Positions 48,917 through 58,231 of a stretch of DNA of 62,031 nt are shown here, one piece after another. This DNA comes from Roseovarius sp. Lineage in GTDB: Bacteria > Pseudomonadota > Alphaproteobacteria > Rhodobacterales > Rhodobacteraceae. The translations under genes were made by a program, and so were the position numbers. The first letter of the stretch is position 1; every line of letters starts with the position of its first letter. The notes beneath the pieces are model-generated. The model had not been told where the DNA came from, did no database searches, and saw nothing but the letters and a program-made list of their open reading frames with translations. The stretch is taken from contig NZ_JALUXE010000007.1 of NCBI RefSeq assembly GCF_027019125.1, positions 1 through 62,031 of the forward strand, given 5' to 3'.

Positions 48917-49120
48917 TCGCTGGCTGGCTGACGCAACGGCAAGGGCCGGTTTGGCCGGTGTTCCACATAGGGTTTGGTGAACAAAGACTTGACGTTTCGT
49001 GATGAATCCACACAAACTTGGCGTCACTGAGAGGGGTGAGAGCCCTGCCAACAGTGTCACAATGGGCCGATTGGCCCGACAAACCGCTCTTGAAGGGCGG
49101 ATAATCAGGAAGAGGTAAAC

Positions 49121-50140
49121 ATGAAAAAAACCGTATTTTTGGGCGCGCTGACGGTGGCCGGCCTTGCGGCTGGCGCTTCTGCGGCTGCCACGTTGGATGA
49201 CGTGAAGGCCCGCGGCAAGCTGAACTGTGGCGTGACCACCGGCCTCGTGGGCTTTGCCGCCCCCGATGCGAACGGTGTCTGGGAAGGTTTTGACGTGGCC
49301 ATCTGCCGCGCCGTTGCCGCAGCCGTGCTGGGTGATGGCAATGCTGTTGAATTCGTGCCGACCACCGGCAAGACACGCTTTACCGCGCTTGCCTCGGGCG
49401 AGATCGACATGCTGGCGCGCAACACCACCTGGACCTTTTCGCGCGATACCGACCTCAAGTTCGATTTCGTCGGCGTGAACTACTATGACGGCCAGGGCTT
49501 CCTTGTGCCCAAGTCGCTGGGTGTGAGCTCTGCCAAAGAGCTGGACGGCGCGACCGTTTGCATCCAGACCGGCACCACCACCGAGCTGAACCTTGCGGAT
49601 TTCTTCCGTGCCAACAACATCAGCTATGAGCCGGTGCCGATCGAGACCAACGCCGAAGGTCAGCAGCAGTATCTGGCCGGTGCCTGCGATACCTACACGA
49701 CCGATGCGTCGGGTCTGGCATCCACGCGCGCTGCGTTCGAAGCTCCGGGCGATCACGTGATTCTGCCGGAAATCATCTCGAAAGAGCCGCTGGGCCCGCT
49801 GGTGCGCCATGGCGACAACGATTGGGGTGATATCGTGCGCTGGACCTTCTACGCGCTGGTCGCTGCTGAAGAAATGGGCATCACCTCGGCCAATATCGGC
49901 GAACTGTCGGCTGCACCGGGTGCAAACCCGGAGATCAACCGTATCCTCGGCACCGAAGGTGAACTGGGCGCGATGATCGGTCTCGACAACGAGTGGGCCA
50001 AGCGCGCGATTGCCGTCGGTGGCAACTACGGCGAGATCTTTGAAAAGAACATCGGTGAAAAGACCCCGATCGGTCTGGCCCGTGGTCTGAACGCACAGTG
50101 GACCCAGGGCGGCATCATGTATGCCCCGCCGTTCCGCTAA
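49121..50140 (+). CDS. aapJ: General amino-acid ABC transporter, periplasmic binding protein
   Basis: 339 aa (AapJ/BztA). Signal peptide MKKTVFLGALTVAGLAAGASAA, then TLDDVKARGKLNCGVTTGLV with FAAPDANGVWEGFDVAICRA, ARNTTWTFSRDTDLKFDFVG and TDASGLASTRAAF, typical of the large polar amino-acid binding proteins (glutamate, aspartate, glutamine, asparagine in Rhodobacter Bzt; broad in Rhizobium Aap). AGGAAGAGG precedes the ATG. A terminator-like hairpin separates it from the permeases. Confidence 0.92.
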   Translation: MKKTVFLGALTVAGLAAGASAAATLDDVKARGKLNCGVTTGLVGFAAPDANGVWEGFDVAICRAVAAAVLGDGNAVEFVPTTGKTRFTALASGEIDMLARNTTWTFSRDTDLKFDFVGVNYYDGQGFLVPKSLGVSSAKELDGATVCIQTGTTTELNLADFFRANNISYEPVPIETNAEGQQQYLAGACDTYTTDASGLASTRAAFEAPGDHVILPEIISKEPLGPLVRHGDNDWGDIVRWTFYALVAAEEMGITSANIGELSAAPGANPEINRILGTEGELGAMIGLDNEWAKRAIAVGGNYGEIFEKNIGEKTPIGLARGLNAQWTQGGIMYAPPFR

Positions 50141-50154
50141 GCAAACCTGACGAG

Positions 50155-50182
50155 GGGCGCGGGATCATTCCCGCGCCCTTTT
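50155..50182 (+). terminator. Hairpin with T-run between aapJ and aapQ
   Basis: GGGCGCGGGA (50155-50164) and TCCCGCGCCC (50169-50178) form a 10-bp stem with a 4-nt loop, then TTTT. Inside an operon this most likely works as a leaky terminator that keeps the binding protein more abundant than the permease parts. Confidence 0.85.
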
Positions 50183-50261
50183 CACCTCAAGACCACTCAA
50201 AAATCGGCCCACGGCAGAGATGCCGATAAAAATCCGGGTTGAAACACAGGGAAAATCCCAG

Positions 50262-51476
50262 ATGACAACGATGACCGACCCTCCCAAGGTGTCGTTTCAG
50301 CTATCTATGCTGATTTACGATACGCGGTATCGCTCTTACACCTTCCAATTCATCGCGCTCGTTTTGTTGATGCTGCTGCTTGGCTATCTTGGGGCCAACC
50401 TTGTCAGCAACCTGGCCGCGCAGGGGCAGAACATTTCCTTTGACTTCCTGAGCAGCCCCGCGAATTACGACATCAACCAGCGGCCCATCGAATACGACAG
50501 CCAGTCGAGCCACTTGCGTGCCTCGGTGGTGGGGGTGATCAACACGTTGATCGTGGCGTTTCTGGGCTGTGCGACGGCGACGGTTTTCGGGGTCACGGCC
50601 GGTGTGCTGCGGCTCTCGCCGAACTGGCTGGTGCGCAAGCTGATGGCCTTTTATGTCGAGATCTTTCGCAACATTCCGGTGCTGATCTGGATCCTCATCA
50701 TCTTTACGGTGATGACGGCGGTGATGCCCGCGCCCAACCAGTTTCGGGGTGAGAACCCGGATGCGTCGATGCTGTTCGATGCCTTTGCCTTTACCAACCG
50801 GGGGGTCTATGTGCCCGCACCCGTCTGGGGGCCGGGATCGCTGGTGGTGGTTCTGACATTCCTTGCCTCGGTCGTCGGCGTCTTTGCCTATCGCCGGTAT
50901 GCGACCAAGCTGCTTTATGACACCGGGCGGCTCTTGCCGATGGGCTGGCCCTCGCTGGTGATCCTGTTCGTGCCGACGCTGTTGATCTATTTCGTTCTGG
51001 GTCAGCCGATCAGCCTGAATTACCCGGCGCTGAAGGGGTTCAACTTTGATGGCGGTCTGCATATTCGCGGCTCTTTGATCGCGCTGTGGTTCGCGCTGGC
51101 GATCTATACGGGCGCCTTCATCGCGGAAAACGTGCGCGCGGGCATTCAGGCCGTAAGCAAGGGCCAGACCGAAGCGGCGGCGTCGCTTGGCCTGCGTCCG
51201 AAACGGATCATGAACCTCGTGATCCTGCCGCAGGCGCTGCGGGTGATCATCCCGCCACTGATTTCGCAATACCTGAACCTCACCAAGAACTCTTCGTTGG
51301 CGATTGCCGTGGGTTACATGGATGTGACCGGCACCTTGGGGGGGATCACGCTCAACCAGACGGGGCGCGCGATCGAATGCGTGCTGATGCTGATGTTGTT
51401 CTATCTGACGATCAGCCTCGCCATTTCGGCGATCATGAACGTCTACAACAACTCGATCAAGCTGAAGGAGCGTTGA
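50262..51476 (+). CDS. aapQ: Amino-acid ABC transporter permease 1
   Basis: 404 aa (AapQ/BztB). Eight or so membrane helices; the long form with an inserted loop (residues about 60-90 and 155-270) typical of this subfamily. The ATPase-docking EAA loop is TEAAASLGLRPKRIMNLVIL in its C-terminal third. Start 50262 (MTTMTDPPKVSFQ) is chosen over 50220 and over the internal ATG at 50271; the ribosome site is weak, so the exact start is uncertain. It pairs with the second permease, 2 bases downstream. Confidence 0.88.
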   Translation: MTTMTDPPKVSFQLSMLIYDTRYRSYTFQFIALVLLMLLLGYLGANLVSNLAAQGQNISFDFLSSPANYDINQRPIEYDSQSSHLRASVVGVINTLIVAFLGCATATVFGVTAGVLRLSPNWLVRKLMAFYVEIFRNIPVLIWILIIFTVMTAVMPAPNQFRGENPDASMLFDAFAFTNRGVYVPAPVWGPGSLVVVLTFLASVVGVFAYRRYATKLLYDTGRLLPMGWPSLVILFVPTLLIYFVLGQPISLNYPALKGFNFDGGLHIRGSLIALWFALAIYTGAFIAENVRAGIQAVSKGQTEAAASLGLRPKRIMNLVILPQALRVIIPPLISQYLNLTKNSSLAIAVGYMDVTGTLGGITLNQTGRAIECVLMLMLFYLTISLAISAIMNVYNNSIKLKER

Positions 51477-51478
51477 GC

Positions 51479-52768
51479 ATGTCCCGTGATCAATTCGCCT
51501 TTGTACGCAAGCACATGCTGCCCGAAGCGCCGCCGCCGGCGACGCAAACGGGTGCTATCAAATGGCTGCGCGAGAACCTGTTTTCCTCGCCCGGCAATGC
51601 GCTGCTGACAATCGTGTCGGCCTATGTGGTGCTTCAGATCATCATCTCGACCGCGCCCTGGTTTCTCAACGGTGTGTGGGAGAGCCCAAGTCTCTCGGCC
51701 TGTCGGGAAATCCTGGATGGCAAGGTCGGGGGGTGTTTCGCGGTCCTGACCGAGCGTTGGAACCAGCTCTTGTTCGGATTCAAGTATCCGTCCGAGCTGT
51801 ATTGGCGCCCGGGTCTGGCCTTTTTGCTGCTGTTCATTGCTGCCGCACCGGTGCTCTTTGCCAAGGTATTCCCGCGCAAGATGCTGATCTTTACCGGGCT
51901 TTACCCGTTCATTGCCTATTGGCTGATCTGGGGCGGGTCGCTGATGGTGCCGGTCTTTGCCCTGCTGGGCGTTCTGGTCGGTGCCTTTGTCTATAGCCGC
52001 ATGGTGACGGTCAACGCAGGTGTCGCGGTGATCGTCGCGTTTGTGGCGGCGCTCATCTTCTGGATCCTGTCGGGCTATGTGACGGCGTCGATGGAGAATG
52101 TGCTGGCGATCGAGGCCGTGGCCTCGCGCGATATGGGCGGGTTCATGATCAACCTGATGCTGGGGGTGGTCTGTGTGTCGCTGTCCTTGCCCCTGGGCAT
52201 CCTGCTGGCGCTTGGGCGGCAATCGAGCATGCCGATCATCAAGTGGATCTGCGTGGTCTTCATCGAGTTCATTCGCGGTGTGCCGCTGATCACGCTCTTG
52301 TTCGTGGCCAACGTGGTGCTGGCCTATTTCCTGCCGCCGGGGACGAATTTCGACCTGATCCTGCGGGTGATCATCATGATCACGATGTTCTCTTCGGCCT
52401 ATATCGCCGAGGTGATCCGGGGGGGCCTCGCCGCGCTGCCGCGCGGGCAATACGAGGCGGCGGATAGTCTGGGTCTGGACTATGCGCAGGCGATGCAGCT
52501 GATCATTCTGCCGCAAGCGCTCAAGATCTCGATCCCGGGCATCGTGAACGTGGCGGTGGGCCTCTTCAAGGATACGACGCTGGTCTCGGTCATCTCGATG
52601 TTCGACATCGTGGGCATGATCCGGGGGCCGATCCTGGCCTCGTCAGAGTGGAACGGGGTTTATTGGGAGCTGTTCGGCTTTGCCTGCGTCCTGTTCTTCA
52701 TCACCTGCTACGGCATCTCGCAATATTCCCAGTGGCTGGAGCGTCAGCTTCGCACGGATCATCGGTAA
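51479..52768 (+). CDS. aapM: Amino-acid ABC transporter permease 2
   Basis: 429 aa (AapM/BztC). A long N-terminal hydrophobic part with several helices, then the ABC permease domain with [20 protein letters not shown] and the EAA loop [19 protein letters not shown]. Heterodimer partner of the upstream permease. GGAG lies close before the ATG at 51479. Confidence 0.9.
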   Translation: MSRDQFAFVRKHMLPEAPPPATQTGAIKWLRENLFSSPGNALLTIVSAYVVLQIIISTAPWFLNGVWESPSLSACREILDGKVGGCFAVLTERWNQLLFGFKYPSELYWRPGLAFLLLFIAAAPVLFAKVFPRKMLIFTGLYPFIAYWLIWGGSLMVPVFALLGVLVGAFVYSRMVTVNAGVAVIVAFVAALIFWILSGYVTASMENVLAIEAVASRDMGGFMINLMLGVVCVSLSLPLGILLALGRQSSMPIIKWICVVFIEFIRGVPLITLLFVANVVLAYFLPPGTNFDLILRVIIMITMFSSAYIAEVIRGGLAALPRGQYEAADSLGLDYAQAMQLIILPQALKISIPGIVNVAVGLFKDTTLVSVISMFDIVGMIRGPILASSEWNGVYWELFGFACVLFFITCYGISQYSQWLERQLRTDHR

Positions 52769-52782
52769 GGAGGGTCACGGAC

Positions 52783-53550
52783 ATGGCCGCACAAACACAA
52801 ATGAAGGTCTCGGATCAGGTTGCTGTCGAGATCAGCAAGATGAACAAGTGGTATGGCGCGTTCCACGTGCTGCGCGACATCGACCTGACCGTCTATCAGG
52901 GCGAGCGGATCGTCATCGCGGGACCGTCGGGATCGGGCAAATCCACGCTCATCCGGTGCATCAACGCGCTGGAGGAGCATCAGAAGGGTTCGATCACGGT
53001 TGATGGCACGCTCTTGTCGAATGACCTCAAGAATATCGACAAGATCCGGTCGGAGGTTGGCATGGTGTTCCAGCACTTCAACCTCTTCCCGCATCTGACG
53101 ATCATGGAGAATTGCACGCTGGCGCCGATCTGGGTGCGCAAGACGCCCAAGAAAGAGGCCGAGGAAGTGGCAATGCATTTCCTTGAAAAGGTCAAGATCC
53201 CGGAACAGGCCAACAAATATCCCGGCCAGCTCTCGGGGGGGCAGCAGCAGCGGGTGGCGATTGCACGCTCCTTGTGCATGCGGCCGCGGATCATGCTGTT
53301 TGACGAGCCGACATCGGCGCTCGATCCCGAGATGATCTCGGAAGTTCTGGATACGATGATCCAGCTCGCCGAAGAAGGCATGACCATGCTCTGCGTGACG
53401 CATGAGATGGGCTTTGCGCGCAAGGTGGCGAACCGGGTGATCTTTATGGATCAGGGGCAGATCGTGGAGCAGAACGAACCGGAAGAGTTCTTCAACAATC
53501 CGCAGTCGGACCGGACCAAGCTGTTCCTGAGCCAGATTCTCGGGCACTGA
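52783..53550 (+). CDS. aapP: Amino-acid ABC transporter ATPase
   Basis: 255 aa (AapP/BztD). Walker [11 protein letters not shown]-loop [12 protein letters not shown], signature [13 protein letters not shown], Walker [11 protein letters not shown] and switch His in VTHEMG, all intact. It powers uptake by the two permeases. Start 52783 follows AAGGAGGG. Last gene of the operon; a structured element and a terminator follow. Confidence 0.95.
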   Translation: MAAQTQMKVSDQVAVEISKMNKWYGAFHVLRDIDLTVYQGERIVIAGPSGSGKSTLIRCINALEEHQKGSITVDGTLLSNDLKNIDKIRSEVGMVFQHFNLFPHLTIMENCTLAPIWVRKTPKKEAEEVAMHFLEKVKIPEQANKYPGQLSGGQQQRVAIARSLCMRPRIMLFDEPTSALDPEMISEVLDTMIQLAEEGMTMLCVTHEMGFARKVANRVIFMDQGQIVEQNEPEEFFNNPQSDRTKLFLSQILGH

Positions 53551-53559
53551 GGCACGGAA

Positions 53560-53596
53560 GGGGGCGCTGCCCCCGTCGCCTGACGGCGACTCCCCC
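53560..53596 (+). other. Structured G/C element after aapP with alternative pairings
   Basis: Hairpin A is GGGGGC (53560-53565)/GCCCCC (53569-53574); hairpin B is GTCGCC (53575-53580)/GGCGAC (53585-53590). A second CCCCC (53592-53596) can replace hairpin A's partner, enclosing hairpin B. It stands directly before a GAGTATTT-type motif. Confidence 0.65.
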
Positions 53597-53620
53597 GAGG
53601 TATTTGGGGCCAGATGAAAG
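53597..53620 (+). repeat. GAGTATTT-type intergenic motif, copy after aapP
   Basis: GAGGTATTTGGGGCCAGATG then AAAG. Compared with the copy at 43113 it has one extra G in the core; the shared pattern is GAG(G)TATTT, a G/C middle and a GA-rich end. Confidence 0.55.
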
Positions 53621-53644
53621 GGGTGGCGTGGAGCCGCCCCTTTT
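53620..53644 (+). terminator. Intrinsic terminator of the amino-acid transporter operon
   Basis: GGGGTGGC (53620-53627) and GCCGCCCC (53633-53640) pair with one U-G, loop of 5, followed by TTTT (53641-53644). The convergent deacetylase gene ends 4 bases further on. Confidence 0.8.
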
Positions 53645-53648
53645 GTCG

Positions 53649-54764
53649 TCAGACCCAAGCGGTGCGGCGGGCGCGCAGGTGTTGGACCGCGGCGCGCAGG
53701 TCATCGGCGATAGGGCCGGGGCGCGGGGCGTCGCGCAGCGTGTCGATGAGCGTGTCGTCGGGCAGGGCCGGTCGGCGCGACCATGAGAGGGCTGCAAGGA
53801 TGGCGCGGGCGGGTTCGGGCAGGCGGTCGGGAATTTCGATGTTGTTGAGGGTGGCCCAGACACCGGACCAGAGGCGGCCCACGGTCCAGGGGTTGTAGCC
53901 GCCGCCGCCCAAGGTGAGGAGGCGCGGGGCGAGCGGGCGCAAGAGCGCCACCGCTTCCCAATGGGCGTTGTTGGAGAGGCAGAGGCGCGACAGCGGGTCT
54001 TCGGTCACGGCATCGGCACCGCATTGCAGGACGATGGCCTGCGGATGGAAGGCCTGCACGGCGGGAAGAATGACCTCGTGCAGCGCCATGGCAAAGCCGC
54101 TGTCATTGGTGGCGCGGGGCAGGGGCAGGTTGATGGCATGGCCGCCCGCGCGATCGTCCAGCGTGCCGGTGAAAGGCCAACGTGCGGCCTCATGGGTGGA
54201 GATCATCAGCACGCGGGGCTCATTGGGAAAGGCGGTGGCCACCCCGTCGCAGTGATGCGCGTCGATGTCGACATAGGCGATGCGGCTGAGGCCCTGAGCC
54301 AGAAACGCCTTGATCGCCAGCACCGGGTCGTTGAGATAGCAGAAGCCGCCCGCGTGATCGGCCATGCCGTGATGGGTGCCGCCGCCGGGATTATAGGCCA
54401 CGCCGCCATTGGCCAAGAGGTCGGTGGCAAGCAGCGAGCCACCGGCGGCGGTGGCGGGGCGGCGGAACATCTCTGGAAAGATCGGGTTGGAGAGCGTGCC
54501 GATCTGATGGCGGGCGCGGATGTGGGGCGTGACCTGCCCGGATGTTTCGGCCGCTTGCAAGGCCGCGATATAGGCCGGGGTGTGCCATGCGGTCAGCGCC
54601 TGCGGCTTGGCGCGGGGGCTGGTGCGATACTGCGACTGCGGCAACCAGCCCAGAGCGCGGCAGAGGTCGATCACCGTGGGCACGCGCGGGATCGAGAGCG
54701 GGTGGCGCGCCCCGTAGGAGGAACCGCGATAGATGTCTGATCCGATAAAGACGGGCGGTTGCAT
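53649..54764 (-). CDS. Histone-deacetylase-family enzyme (AcuC/acetylpolyamine type)
   Basis: 371 aa zinc deacetylase. Metal and catalytic residues are in YVDIDAHHCDGVATAF and the paired histidines of NPGGGTHHGM, with GGGGYNPWTVGR near the end carrying the active-site Tyr region. Such bacterial enzymes remove acetyl groups from proteins, polyamines or acetoin-linked targets. Start 54764 (MQPPVFIGSDIYRG) is the first ATG inside the family region; the frame continues upstream only as a shadow of the next gene. It ends the leftward run that begins at argB. Confidence 0.9.
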   Translation of the reverse strand: MQPPVFIGSDIYRGSSYGARHPLSIPRVPTVIDLCRALGWLPQSQYRTSPRAKPQALTAWHTPAYIAALQAAETSGQVTPHIRARHQIGTLSNPIFPEMFRRPATAAGGSLLATDLLANGGVAYNPGGGTHHGMADHAGGFCYLNDPVLAIKAFLAQGLSRIAYVDIDAHHCDGVATAFPNEPRVLMISTHEAARWPFTGTLDDRAGGHAINLPLPRATNDSGFAMALHEVILPAVQAFHPQAIVLQCGADAVTEDPLSRLCLSNNAHWEAVALLRPLAPRLLTLGGGGYNPWTVGRLWSGVWATLNNIEIPDRLPEPARAILAALSWSRRPALPDDTLIDTLRDAPRPGPIADDLRAAVQHLRARRTAWV

Positions 54765-54771
54765 CTGCCGG

Positions 54772-55260
54772 TTATGGCAGGTCGTGGGGCGTGAGGAACT
54801 GCAGTGCAGAGCCGGTGCCGGGCTGAAGGGCGGACCAATCGGCGATGTCGAACCGCACCAACAGGGTGGCCCCGGTGGGATAGTCGTCGAAACGATCGTG
54901 ATCCGGAGCTTTGGCCACCAGGAGGGCCGCGAATTCGGCGATGCCGGGATTATGGCCCAGCATGAGGACAAGACTGCCGGTGGCACGGCGCAGGACCGCG
55001 AGCATCTCATCGGCCTCAGCCAGATAGAGCGCGTCTTGCAGCTCTGGCGCTGTGTCGAGCTTGAGCCGCGCGCAGGTTTCCCGGGTTCGGACGGAGGAGG
55101 AGCAGAGGATCTGGTCGGGGTGCAGGTTCTGCGCACGGAGCCAGTGGCCGAGGGCTGTTGCGGCGCGGCGACCGCGCGCGTTGAGGGGGCGGGCGCTGTC
55201 TGGCAGGCGCGGGTCGCCCCAATCGGATTTGGCGTGACGCATGAGAAGGAGCGTCTTCAT
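54772..55260 (-). CDS. SixA-like histidine phosphatase
   Basis: 162 aa, phosphoglycerate-mutase-type histidine phosphatase. LLLMRHAKSDWGD has the catalytic RH; the second histidine is in MLGHNPGI, and SSSVRTRET lies between. SixA removes phosphate from histidine phosphotransfer proteins, but the substrate here is not shown. Its start overlaps the stop of the gene upstream by 4 bases (ATGA), and the deacetylase begins 7 bases after its stop. Confidence 0.88.
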   Translation of the reverse strand: MKTLLLMRHAKSDWGDPRLPDSARPLNARGRRAATALGHWLRAQNLHPDQILCSSSVRTRETCARLKLDTAPELQDALYLAEADEMLAVLRRATGSLVLMLGHNPGIAEFAALLVAKAPDHDRFDDYPTGATLLVRFDIADWSALQPGTGSALQFLTPHDLP

Positions 55261-55272
55261 CCGAAATACTCC
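55255..55272 (-). repeat. GAGTATTT motif spanning a gene junction
   Basis: GGAGTATTTCGGATGAAG on the minus strand. It contains the last codons and stop of the ferredoxin-like gene and the start codon of the SixA-like gene. Its wording matches the intergenic copies, but as it is coding, chance is possible. Confidence 0.45.
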
Positions 55273-55901
55273 ATGTGAAAGGCGGATTGCGCCTCGAGCC
55301 GGCCATAGGTTTGGCTGAGTGGGCAGGCGCGGCGCACCGCACAGCCGCGCGCGCGGCAGTCATTGCCGGGGCGGTCGAGATCGGTTTTGCAGGCCGGAAC
55401 GTTATAGGCGTCCGGGCGCAGTGCATTGACCGGGCAGGCGCGCAGGCAGGGCTGATCCGGGCAGGTGTCGCAGGGGCGCGGCCCGGAGGGCGGCAGGACA
55501 AAGCGGTCGCGAAAGGCGAGGGCCCCGCGATAGGAGATCATCAGACCGGCCGCGTCATGCACCAGAAGGCCCACGGGCGAGGGCCAGGCGCGGGCGCTGC
55601 GGCGGGCCCAATCGGTGAAGGGCTGCCAGGGGGGGCCGGAAAAGGGGAACAGTGGCGTGGCCCCGAGCGCGTCAGCCATGGCGGTGATGACGCGGGCCGA
55701 CCATCGGTTCATCGGGTCGCGCGCACCGTCGCGATATTCGGGCGTGGCGGTGAAATGATCCCAAAAGCCCGGCTCGGCGGGGCTGAGCAGCACGAGGGTT
55801 TGCAGGCCGGGTATCTCATCGGGCGCCAGATGCAGCGCGCCCGAAGCGGTCAGGTGGTGCGCGCCCGCAAGGTCAAACAGCGCCGGGGGCAGGGCGGGCA
55901 C
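55257..55901 (-). CDS. 4Fe-4S ferredoxin-like protein
   Basis: 214 aa cytoplasmic protein. Two cysteine clusters near the C-terminus: CDTCPDQPCLRACP and CKTDLDRPGNDC then CAVRRACP, suited to one or two iron-sulfur clusters. The N-terminal part (ALFDLAGAHHLTASGALHLA) is not a recognisable catalytic domain. Its form resembles the C-terminal part of QueG-type epoxyqueuosine reductases but the cobalamin domain is absent. Role unknown; probably redox. Downstream of argB with a 9-base gap and overlapping the SixA-like gene. Confidence 0.75.
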   Translation of the reverse strand: MPALPPALFDLAGAHHLTASGALHLAPDEIPGLQTLVLLSPAEPGFWDHFTATPEYRDGARDPMNRWSARVITAMADALGATPLFPFSGPPWQPFTDWARRSARAWPSPVGLLVHDAAGLMISYRGALAFRDRFVLPPSGPRPCDTCPDQPCLRACPVNALRPDAYNVPACKTDLDRPGNDCRARGCAVRRACPLSQTYGRLEAQSAFHMEYFG

Positions 55902-55910
55902 GCGCGCGGC

Positions 55911-56807
55911 TCAGCTCTGGCTGGAGCGGGGCACACGGGGGGTGTTGTTCCCCCGGATGAGCGAGCCTGCGCCATGTTCGGTGAAAAGCTCGAGCAGGGT
56001 GGCGTTGGGCGCGCGCCCGTCGAGGATGACCACCGCGCGCACGCCGCCCTCGATGGCGGCAAGGGCGGTTTCGGTCTTGGGGATCATGCCGCCCGCGATC
56101 ACGCCGTCACGGGTCATTTGGCGGATCTGCTCGGCGCTGAGTTCGGTGACGACGCGGCCCTCGCCGTCGCGTACCCCGTCGATGTCGGTGAGCAGAAGCA
56201 GGCGGTCGGCCTTGAGGGCGGCGGCCACGGCACCTGCGGCGGTGTCGCCGTTGATGTTGTAGGTCTCGCCTTCGTGGCCCGCGCCCAGGGGGGCGATGAC
56301 GGGGATCATATCGGCGGCAAAGAGCGTGTGCAGGATGGTGGGGTCAATCTCGGAGGGATCGCCCACAAGGCCCAGGTCCGGATGCGAGGGCGTGCAGGTT
56401 ATGAGCCGGGCATCCTTGCCCGACAGACCCACGGCGCGCCCGCCCTGACCGTTGATCGCAGCCACGATGCGTTTGTTGACCTGACCGGACAGCACCATTT
56501 CCACCACGTCCATGGTGGCGGCGTCGGTCACGCGCTTGCCATTCACGAATTCCGACTTGATCTCCAGTTTCTCGAGCATCTGGTTGATCATCGGCCCGCC
56601 GCCATGGACGATCACCGGGTTGACGCCGACCTGGCGCATCAGCACCACGTCGCGGGCGAAGGTTTCCATCGCCTCGTCGCTGCCCATGGCGTGCCCGCCG
56701 AGTTTGATCACGACAATCGCGCCGGTGTAGCGTTGCAGATAGGGCAGCGCCTCGGAGAGGGTGCGGGCGGTGGCGATCCAGTCGCGATTCATATCTCTGG
56801 CCTTCAT
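55911..56807 (-). CDS. argB: Acetylglutamate kinase
   Basis: 298 aa, second step of arginine synthesis: phosphorylates N-acetylglutamate. Seen: [10 protein letters not shown] near residue 34 with the nucleotide loop, [32 protein letters not shown], and TDIDGV plus [17 protein letters not shown]. Start 56807 has GGAG six bases upstream; ATG 56792 (MNRDWIATA) is also plausible. First gene of a leftward run with the ferredoxin, SixA and deacetylase genes. Confidence 0.95.
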   Translation of the reverse strand: MKARDMNRDWIATARTLSEALPYLQRYTGAIVVIKLGGHAMGSDEAMETFARDVVLMRQVGVNPVIVHGGGPMINQMLEKLEIKSEFVNGKRVTDAATMDVVEMVLSGQVNKRIVAAINGQGGRAVGLSGKDARLITCTPSHPDLGLVGDPSEIDPTILHTLFAADMIPVIAPLGAGHEGETYNINGDTAAGAVAAALKADRLLLLTDIDGVRDGEGRVVTELSAEQIRQMTRDGVIAGGMIPKTETALAAIEGGVRAVVILDGRAPNATLLELFTEHGAGSLIRGNNTPRVPRSSQS

Positions 56808-56934
56808 GCTGGTCTCCGACACGGGGTTGCTTTCTTCATTACAATCTGTGCGGGGTGGTGCCAAGGCCCGTTGCGGGCGGGCCGCGAAGCGCTAAGCTTG
56901 GCGCAGGGAAATCCGCGACCGAAAGAGGGGGCGC

Positions 56935-57666
56935 ATGTCCGAGACCAAAACGCTGGTGCTGACGGGGGCGAGCCGGGGAATCGGCCATGCCACGGTGCGG
57001 CGCTTCAATGCCGCCGGATGGCGGGTCATCACCTGTTCGCGCCAGCCCTTTCCGGCGGAATGTCCCTGGGGAGGCGGGGCCGAGAACCATATCCAGATGG
57101 ATCTGTCGGACCCCAATGACGTGATCGTCAAGGTCGAGGAGTTGCGCGCGCGGCTGGGCGGGCGGCTGGATGCGCTGGTCAATAACGCGGGCATTTCCCC
57201 CAAGGGGCCAAATGGCGAGCGGCTGGATACCTTTTCCACCGATCTGCGGACCTGGGGGCAGGTGTTTCACGTCAATTTCTTTGCCTCGGTGGTTCTGGCG
57301 CGCAGTCTGCGGGATGAGCTGGCGGCGGCGCGCGGCGCGGTGGTCAATGTGACCTCGATTGCCGGGAGCCGCGTGCATCCCTTTGCCGGGGCGGCCTATG
57401 CGACGTCCAAGGCGGCGCTGGTGGCGCTGACGCGCGAGATGGCGCATGATTTCGGACCATTGGGGGTCAGGGTCAATGCGATTGCGCCCGGAGAGATCCG
57501 CACGGCGATCCTGTCGCCGGGGACCGACAAGCTGGTCGATAGCATCCCGATGCGGCGGTTGGGCGAACCCGATGAGGTGGCCAACACAATCTTTTTCCTC
57601 TGTTCCGAAGGGTCGTCCTATATTTCCGGGACCGAGATCGAGATCAACGGGGCGCAGCATGTCTAG
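56935..57666 (+). CDS. Short-chain dehydrogenase/reductase
   Basis: 243 aa Rossmann-fold oxidoreductase. Cofactor loop TGASRGIGHAT (residues about 9-19), NNAGISPKG, catalytic Ser in VTSIAGS and Y-A-T-S-K (AYATSKAAL), and the PGEIRT region. Uses NAD(P)H on an unknown alcohol or ketone. Divergent from argB, single gene; starts with an upstream GGGGGCG and no clear consensus RBS. Confidence 0.9.
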   Translation: MSETKTLVLTGASRGIGHATVRRFNAAGWRVITCSRQPFPAECPWGGGAENHIQMDLSDPNDVIVKVEELRARLGGRLDALVNNAGISPKGPNGERLDTFSTDLRTWGQVFHVNFFASVVLARSLRDELAAARGAVVNVTSIAGSRVHPFAGAAYATSKAALVALTREMAHDFGPLGVRVNAIAPGEIRTAILSPGTDKLVDSIPMRRLGEPDEVANTIFFLCSEGSSYISGTEIEINGAQHV

Positions 57667-57671
57667 AGCGG

Positions 57672-57726
57672 GTTTCGTCTGAGGGCGACTCGTGCTGACG
57701 AAACGGGGCGGCCCGTGGGCCGCCCC
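57672..57726. terminator. Nested hairpins between SDR and fasciclin genes
   Basis: GTTTCGTC (57672-57679)/GACGAAAC (57697-57704) and then GGGGCGGCCC (57705-57714)/GGGCCGCCCC (57717-57726). For the leftward fasciclin gene the second stem is followed by GTTTCG; for the rightward SDR gene the first stem comes 6 bases after the stop. Confidence 0.7.
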
Positions 57727-57751
57727 GCCGCTGCCGGTCGTGAGTGGTGGG

Positions 57752-58231
57752 TTATTTCGGCAGGATGACGCTGTCGATCACGTGAATTACGCCATTGCTG
57801 GCCTCGATGTCGGCCTGAACGACCTTGGCGCCATCGACGCTCACGCCATCGGTGGTGCCGATGGTGACATCGCTGCCCTGCACGGTGGTGGCGGTCATGC
57901 CATCCGAGAGATCGCCCGACATCACCTTGCCCGGCACCACGTGATAGGTGAGGACGGCGGTCAGCTTGTCCTTGTTCTCGGGCTTGAGCAGGTCCTCGAC
58001 CGTGCCTGTGGGCAGGGCTGCAAAAGCTTCATCCGTGGGGGCAAAGACGGTGAAGGGGCCTTCGCCCTTGAGCGTATCGACAAGGTCCGCGGCCTGCACG
58101 GCGGCGACAAGCGTCGAGAAGCTCTCGTTGCCGGCGGCGATGTCGACGATGTCCTTGCCGTGATTGTCGGCAAAGGCAGGTCCAGCCATCAGGGCGGCGG
58201 CGGTCAGGGCGAGATAGGTTCTGCGAAACAT
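57752..58231 (-). CDS. Fasciclin-domain secreted protein
   Basis: 159 aa; signal peptide [21 protein letters not shown] and one FAS1 domain with its two conserved boxes, [17 protein letters not shown] and [15 protein letters not shown], plus the linking YHVVPG. FAS1 domains mediate adhesion or bind ligands outside the cell. Start 58231 is preferred over an ATG 11 codons upstream because only it gives a clean signal peptide. Single gene. Confidence 0.92.
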   Translation of the reverse strand: MFRRTYLALTAAALMAGPAFADNHGKDIVDIAAGNESFSTLVAAVQAADLVDTLKGEGPFTVFAPTDEAFAALPTGTVEDLLKPENKDKLTAVLTYHVVPGKVMSGDLSDGMTATTVQGSDVTIGTTDGVSVDGAKVVQADIEASNGVIHVIDSVILPK

